Source: Staphylococcus lloydii | GTDB taxonomy: Bacteria; Bacillota; Bacilli; Staphylococcales; Staphylococcaceae | Assembly: GCF_015775975.1 (NCBI RefSeq) | Contig: NZ_CP064056.1 | Span: 1,984,001 to 2,048,000, forward strand | Length of the DNA: 64,000 bases | Direction of reading: 5' to 3' | In this document: positions 59,093-64,000 of the stretch, piece by piece | How positions within the stretch are numbered: the stretch's first letter is position 1 | How the letters are laid out: each line of letters starts with the position of its first letter | Position numbers and translations under genes: made by a program | Notes under the pieces: generated by a model | What the model saw: only the letters and a program-made list of their open reading frames with translations | Databases searched by the model: none | What the model was told of the DNA's origin: nothing

Positions 59093-60142
59093 TTAATCTT
59101 GGTGTTCTTTTTTCTCTATTAATTTTAATAACGGGCGATATTCATCATCAATTAGACCCGTAAATTCTACTATTAATTCGATAGTGATGATAATTAAAAT
59201 TAACATCATAATTACGCCCCATGATTGAGACAAATACAATATAATACTTGAAAGACTAAATAATATCGCTATTGAATAAATAAGTACAACTGTTTGTCTA
59301 TGTGAGTAGCCTAATTCTAATAATTTATGATGTAAATGCGATTTATCAGCTTGCATAATATGTTGTCCTTTTTTCACACGTCTTATCATAGCGAAAAGTG
59401 TATCTATAAAAGGTACTGCTAAGATAACGATTGGGAAAAACAGTGACACAAACGTAATATTTTTAAAACCAAGTAATGATAAAAAGCCTACTATAAAGCC
59501 GATAAGTAATGCCCCACTATCGCCTAAGAAAATTTTAGCGGGGTGAAAGTTGAAACATAAAAATCCTAACAATGCGCCAATTAATACGCTACAAATCATA
59601 ATGATAAAAATGTTAGCTTGTAAAATGGCGATAAAACCTATCGTTGCTAATGCGATAGCCGAAACGCCAGAAGCAAGACCATCGAGGCCGTCTATTAAAT
59701 TAATGGCATTCGTAATAGCTACAATCCATATAACTGTAATTGGTACGCCTAAAATGCCAAAATGAATTGTCGGACCAATAGGTAATGAAATAAAATCAAT
59801 TGTTACACCATAATAAACAACAATGAGTGCTGCAACAATCTGACCAATCAATTTAATTATTGGTTTCAAATCATATATATCATCAATTAAACCGACAAGA
59901 TAGATTAATACAGAGCCAATAACTAGCGGTTTAACCTCCGTTTCAATCGGATGTCCTAACCATATTCCCAATAGAAAAGAAAACAAAATAACAGTACCGC
60001 CTAGCACAGATATTGGTTTGGTGTGTACTTTTCTATAATTGGGTTTATCTACAATATCCATTTTTTGCGATATTTTTATAATTATTGGTGTAAGTATTAA
60101 ACTGACGATCATTGAGAAAATGATTAATAATAATGTATACAT
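59093..60142 (-). CDS. tagO: TagO/TarO: GlcNAc-1-phosphate transferase for wall teichoic acid
   Basis: 349 residues, about ten membrane helices. The MraY/WecA family motifs include GLIDDIYDLKP, NAINLIDGLDGLASG, FLGDSGALLIGF and HLHHKLLELGYSHRQ. Transfers GlcNAc-1-P to undecaprenyl phosphate, the first step of wall teichoic acid synthesis. Confidence 0.96.
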   Translation of the reverse strand: MYTLLLIIFSMIVSLILTPIIIKISQKMDIVDKPNYRKVHTKPISVLGGTVILFSFLLGIWLGHPIETEVKPLVIGSVLIYLVGLIDDIYDLKPIIKLIGQIVAALIVVYYGVTIDFISLPIGPTIHFGILGVPITVIWIVAITNAINLIDGLDGLASGVSAIALATIGFIAILQANIFIIMICSVLIGALLGFLCFNFHPAKIFLGDSGALLIGFIVGFLSLLGFKNITFVSLFFPIVILAVPFIDTLFAMIRRVKKGQHIMQADKSHLHHKLLELGYSHRQTVVLIYSIAILFSLSSIILYLSQSWGVIMMLILIIITIELIVEFTGLIDDEYRPLLKLIEKKEHQD

Positions 60143-60527
60143 CAGTTCACCTTCATTATTTTAATTCTGAATATTTTCAAATCTTATTACCGATTTATTT
60201 ATTAAGATACTTTCCTATTAAGTATTTTATATTTAAGTCACTAATACTGTTTGAATATTGTCATATGTACGTGTAGTATCTTAATACTCACTTAACTAAT
60301 ATAACTTATAAGTATTTACGAACACAAATACTTATGTAACTAGAAAAATAAAAATATTCTTAATGTCTATTATCAAATTATTTTTAGTTTAATATATTAT
60401 ATCATTCACAAAGTTCATTTAACACGAAAATATTGCTCAAGTTATGAAATTACAGGAATATTAATGACAAATTGTAAGTTTTCACTTACAATAACAAAGT
60501 GTCTTTTTAAAGGAGCGTAAAAAATTA
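60143..60527. other. Divergent promoter region between tagO and gdpS
   Basis: 385 bp without a gene. AT-rich, with hairpins AAGTATTT/AAATACTT (about 60311-60334) and TTGTAAGT/ACTTACAA (60474-60493). The second lies about 35 bp before the gdpS start, so it may affect that transcript. No known riboswitch recognised. Confidence 0.5.
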
Positions 60528-61598
60528 ATGTTTGAAGCTATTGTTTATAATATTGCAGTTACAGTGGCTGGTATTTATTTATTCCACCGGCTACAATACT
60601 CGGAAAACAAAATCATGGTTTTTTCAAAAGAATATGTATCTGTATTAATGACCATTTTAGCGTTATTACTATCAGCTTATCCTATTCCTTTATTTAATAC
60701 CTATTATCTCGAATTAACTTTCGTGCCATTGTTATTTATAGGAAGGTATACGAATGCTGTCTATACAGTTGCCGCAGCGGTTATCGTGTCATTAGTGAAC
60801 ATTTTCATTTTCGACCATTCAATCATAAGTGGCATCATTTTAACGGTAATCGCGATTATCGTAAGTACTGTAGGTCCATTTTTAAAACAAAGCGACATCA
60901 TGGCAGTACAAATTTTAAATGGTATTAGTTTAATTATCTATTTAATATTAGCTTTAATAAGTCCTTATGTTGAATTAATGGAAGTATTGTTCTTAATACC
61001 GATTTCATTCGTATTAACGTTAACTTCGTCTATTACTTTTGTTGATATTTGGCACTTCTTCTCATTGGTTAACAGATATGAGCATGAAGACAGTATCGAC
61101 TATCTAACTGGATTAGGTAACGTTAAAGAGTTTGATAGACATTTAAATGAGGTCTCAAGCATAGCAGAACAAAACAACGAAAGTTTAGGTTTATTACTTA
61201 TCGATATAGACGGTTTCAAAGATGTAAATGATCAATACTCTCATATGGCCGGGGACGCAGTGCTCAGACAAATGGCGCAATTGCTCATTAACTACGTCCC
61301 GCAGCATTTTAAAATTTACCGTAATGGCGGTGAAGAATTTTCAATTGTCCTTAGGGATTATACTTTAGATCAGTGCGTTAAATTAAGTGAATCAATTCGT
61401 ACTGGCGTGGAACAATCGTCATTCCATTTACCGGATAAAGCAGTTATTAAATTATCCGTTTCTATCGGTGTTGGATTTTTAACAAAAGACGATTATAAAT
61501 CTCAGCGCAAAGTATTTAAAGATGCAGATGATATGTTACATGTAGCGAAAAACGAAGGACGTAACCAAGTAATGTTTAATCCTATCGTTAAATTATAA
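60528..61598 (+). CDS. gdpS: GGDEF domain membrane protein GdpS
   Basis: 356 residues. Five to six N-terminal membrane helices (5TM receptor-like, about 1-175), then a GGDEF domain from about 190: [32 protein letters not shown] and [13 protein letters not shown], i.e. a GGEEF active-site variant. GdpS is described as the only conserved GGDEF protein of staphylococci and as acting independently of cyclic-di-GMP synthesis on protein A/biofilm expression. Confidence 0.93.
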   Translation: MFEAIVYNIAVTVAGIYLFHRLQYSENKIMVFSKEYVSVLMTILALLLSAYPIPLFNTYYLELTFVPLLFIGRYTNAVYTVAAAVIVSLVNIFIFDHSIISGIILTVIAIIVSTVGPFLKQSDIMAVQILNGISLIIYLILALISPYVELMEVLFLIPISFVLTLTSSITFVDIWHFFSLVNRYEHEDSIDYLTGLGNVKEFDRHLNEVSSIAEQNNESLGLLLIDIDGFKDVNDQYSHMAGDAVLRQMAQLLINYVPQHFKIYRNGGEEFSIVLRDYTLDQCVKLSESIRTGVEQSSFHLPDKAVIKLSVSIGVGFLTKDDYKSQRKVFKDADDMLHVAKNEGRNQVMFNPIVKL

Positions 61599-61603
61599 TT
61601 AAG

Positions 61604-61648
61604 GAAGCAGCAATTCATTATTTATGATATGGATTGCTGTTTTTTTAG
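61604..61648 (+). terminator. Terminator after gdpS
   Basis: AGCAGCAAT pairs with ATTGCTGTT across an imperfect loop, followed by TTTTTTT. Confidence 0.8.
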
Positions 61649-61776
61649 GGTACAATATAAGCATTGAGTTTTTTAACTACTAATTAAGGTTATAACCTTG
61701 TTGTTGACTATTGAAAGTTGATGAAAGAGGTTGTAAACTTTCAATTGTTCTATTATCCAATTTGGAGGTGGCATCA

Positions 61777-62538
61777 ATGTCCGAATCAATCACCATTATT
61801 GATGAAAATAAAGTGATTGACGTAGTGCTTATTGCAGGTAGAATACTACTTGAAAGTGGCGCTGAAACTTATCGCGTCGAAGATACAATGAACCGTATGG
61901 CCGCAAGTTATGGCCTTGAAGATACATATAGCTTTGTAACTTCCACTGCAATTATTTTTTCGTTAAATAATCGTACAAATACAAGATTAATTCGTATAAG
62001 AGAACGTACTACGGATTTGGAAAAAATTGCACTTACTAACAGTCTCTCTCGTAAAATTTCAAAAAATGAAATAACAATTGATGAAGCTAAAAATGAACTT
62101 ACTGAATTACATCGTTCATCTTTACAATATTCATTTTACACACAATTTTTTGCAGCGATGATAGCTTGTGGCTTTTTCTTATTTATGTTTGGTGGCGTTG
62201 CACATGATTTTATTTTTGCAGCTATAGCCGGTGCACTAGCCTTTTTAACTTTTGGCTTCGTACAAAAATTTATTCAAATTAAATTCTTCTCTGAATTTAT
62301 TAGTGCCGCAGTCGTCATTACATTTGGTGCAGTATGTACAAAATTGGGATTAGCTTTAAATCAAGATACTATAACCATTGCTGGTGTTATGCCGTTAGTT
62401 CCCGGTATTTTAATTACCAATGCAATTCGTGATTTATTAGCTGGTGAATTGTTAGCCGGTATGTCACGTGGCGTTGAAGCGGCACTTACAGCATTTGCTA
62501 TTGGCGCTGGCGTTGCAATCGTATTATTGCTATTTTAA
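61777..62538 (+). CDS. ThrE-type exporter, N-terminal half
   Basis: 253 residues from MSESITIIDENK, chosen for the TGGAGGTGG leader at 61762-61770; a longer frame begins at 61711. Soluble cytosolic part (DUF1212: ILLESGAETYRVEDTMNRM), then five hydrophobic helices ending GVAIVLLLF. It forms one transporter with the next gene. Possible substrates are threonine/serine or small organic acids. Confidence 0.85.
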   Translation: MSESITIIDENKVIDVVLIAGRILLESGAETYRVEDTMNRMAASYGLEDTYSFVTSTAIIFSLNNRTNTRLIRIRERTTDLEKIALTNSLSRKISKNEITIDEAKNELTELHRSSLQYSFYTQFFAAMIACGFFLFMFGGVAHDFIFAAIAGALAFLTFGFVQKFIQIKFFSEFISAAVVITFGAVCTKLGLALNQDTITIAGVMPLVPGILITNAIRDLLAGELLAGMSRGVEAALTAFAIGAGVAIVLLLF

Positions 62539-62551
62539 GGAGGAATAAATC

Positions 62552-63052
62552 ATGGTTTTGTTATATTATTTAAGTCAATTTGTTGTTAGTTTCATAGCCA
62601 CGACGCTCTTCTCCATTATCTTTAATGCGCCACGTCGCCTATTATTGGCATGTGGATTTGTTGGCGCCATGGGTTGGATTATTTATAAATTTACACTTGA
62701 TGCGGACCTCGGTAAAGTTATGGCAGCTTTTATGGGAAGTTTAATATTAGGTGTGATGAGTCATACGATGAGCCGTCACTATAAACGACCGGTAATTATA
62801 TTTATCGTTCCCGGACTTATTCCACTTGTGCCTGGTGGTTTAGCCTATGAGGCAACAAGATTACTTGTTTCAAATGACTATACACATGCTGTAAATACTT
62901 TTCTAGAAGTAACCCTCATTTCTGGTGCCATTGCATTCGGTATATTGTGTGCAGAAATATTGTATTACATATATACGCGAATCAAGCAATCTTATGGTAA
63001 AATTAAGGGCAAAACATATAAAAAATCTTATGATATAAATAACAGAGCTTAA
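62552..63052 (+). CDS. ThrE-type exporter, C-terminal half
   Basis: 166 residues, four to five hydrophobic helices (YYLSQFVVSFIATTLFSIIF ... RRLLLACGFVGAMGWIIY), matching the ThrE_2/DUF3815 domain. It starts 13 bp after the preceding gene behind AAGGAGGAATAAATC, so the two are coupled. Basic tail. Confidence 0.85.
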   Translation: MVLLYYLSQFVVSFIATTLFSIIFNAPRRLLLACGFVGAMGWIIYKFTLDADLGKVMAAFMGSLILGVMSHTMSRHYKRPVIIFIVPGLIPLVPGGLAYEATRLLVSNDYTHAVNTFLEVTLISGAIAFGILCAEILYYIYTRIKQSYGKIKGKTYKKSYDINNRA

Positions 63053-63064
63053 GGGGTGCAAAAA

Positions 63065-64000
63065 ATGAAATCAGAAATAATTGAAAGATTAAAACGATAC
63101 GTCCAAATTGACACTCAATCCAATCCAGAATCAGAAAATACGCCATCAACTAACAAACAATGGGATTTATTACAGTTATTAGAACAGGAATTAAAAGATT
63201 TCGGTCTTACTACAGAATTAGACGCTAACGGTTATCTATTTGCAACGTTAGAGAGTAACGTTGCGTATGACTTACCTACAGTTGGTTTTTTAGCGCATGT
63301 TGATACGTCACCTGACTTTAACGCAACGAACGTAAATCCTCAGATTATTGAAGATTATGACGGCCAGCCGATTAAACTAGGTCATACAAATAGAGTGCTG
63401 AGTCAAGAGACCTTCCCTGCTATGCGCAAAGTTGAAGGACATACATTAATGGTTACTGATGGCACATCACTATTAGGCGCTGATGATAAAGCAGGCGTTG
63501 TAGAAATTATGGAAGCATTAAAATATTTAATTACACACCCTGAAGTAAAACATGGTCGTATACGCGTTGGATTTACACCTGATGAAGAAATTGGTCGTGG
63601 TCCTCATAAATTCGATGTCGAAAAATTCAATGCAAATTTTGCTTATACAATGGACGGTAGCGAATTAGGTGAATTACAATACGAAAGTTTCAATGCTGCT
63701 TCGGCAGTTGTGACAACACACGGCGTAAATGTACATCCTGGTTCAGCTAAAGGCGCTATGATTAATGCCATCTTACTCGGCAATCAATTTAATGCTTTGT
63801 TACCACAAAATGAAGTTCCAGAAAGAACTGAAGGATATGAAGGATTTTACCATTTAATGCAATTTAATGGGGATGTTGAACAAGCTACCCTACAATACAT
63901 TATCCGTGATCACGATCGCCAACAATTTGAGATACGTAAAAAGCAAATGCTTGAAATTGCGGATAATATTAATGCGCATTACGAAGATGATCCAATACAA
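63065..64000 (+). CDS. pepT: Peptidase T (tripeptidase), partial
   Basis: Open to the end of the window (312 codons). [20 protein letters not shown] start, metal-binding [12 protein letters not shown], and [21 protein letters not shown], then [10 protein letters not shown]: the zinc-dependent M20B family. It splits tripeptides. The leader AAGGGGTGCAAAAA overlaps the end of the gene before. Confidence 0.95.
   Translation, partial: MKSEIIERLKRYVQIDTQSNPESENTPSTNKQWDLLQLLEQELKDFGLTTELDANGYLFATLESNVAYDLPTVGFLAHVDTSPDFNATNVNPQIIEDYDGQPIKLGHTNRVLSQETFPAMRKVEGHTLMVTDGTSLLGADDKAGVVEIMEALKYLITHPEVKHGRIRVGFTPDEEIGRGPHKFDVEKFNANFAYTMDGSELGELQYESFNAASAVVTTHGVNVHPGSAKGAMINAILLGNQFNALLPQNEVPERTEGYEGFYHLMQFNGDVEQATLQYIIRDHDRQQFEIRKKQMLEIADNINAHYEDDPIQ

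Overview
The window is AT-rich Staphylococcus chromosome, most likely a coagulase-negative species rather than S. aureus. Protein sequences and gene order (pepT ... gdpS, tagO, fakB1, comF, hpf, secA, prfB, uvrBA, hprK, lgt, trxB, whiA, clpP, gapR-gapA-pgk-tpiA-gpmI-eno, secG, est, rnr, smpB, ssrA) follow the staphylococcal pattern, while ClpP and the tmRNA tag differ in places from what I remember of S. aureus. Species assignment is inference.

Bases 1 to about 18.35 kb are the right part of a temperate siphophage prophage; its left end and structural genes lie outside. It sits at the 3' end of ssrA, with a tyrosine integrase pointing at the tmRNA gene. From right to left it has integrase, a HEPN-type protein and a lipoprotein as probable lysogenic cargo, a short ImmR/ImmA immunity pair facing a Cro-like gene across an operator array, a replication block (MBL-fold protein, DUF1351, family B-like DNA polymerase, primase-helicase), a non-coding block with iteron-like repeats, a train of small early genes with two HNH homing endonucleases, and the late activators RinB and RinA.

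The most striking feature lies between immR and immA at 14242-14644. The two halves of a group I intron occur in reversed order: the 3' half (P8 3' strand, P7 3', P9, P9.1, terminal G) comes first and the 5' half (P1, P2, P3, P4, P5, P6, P7 5', P3 3', P8 5') comes last. The helices that must pair between the halves do so (P7 5/5, P8 at least 5/5, with P3 7/7 inside the second half). The enclosed 168-nt 'exon' is exactly 56 codons with no stop in one frame. This is the layout of a natural permuted intron-exon element that should release a circular RNA with an endless reading frame.

From 18.3 kb on the host core genome is compact: trans-translation and RNA decay (ssrA, smpB, rnr), the lower glycolytic operon with its regulator and operator, clpP, the whiA-yvcK-rapZ cluster, trxB, lgt-hprK, the SOS-controlled uvrBA, a WalR-box cell-wall CHAP protein, prfB with a programmed frameshift, secA, hpf, comFC-comFA, a DegV fatty-acid-binding protein, tagO, gdpS, a split ThrE-type exporter and the beginning of pepT.
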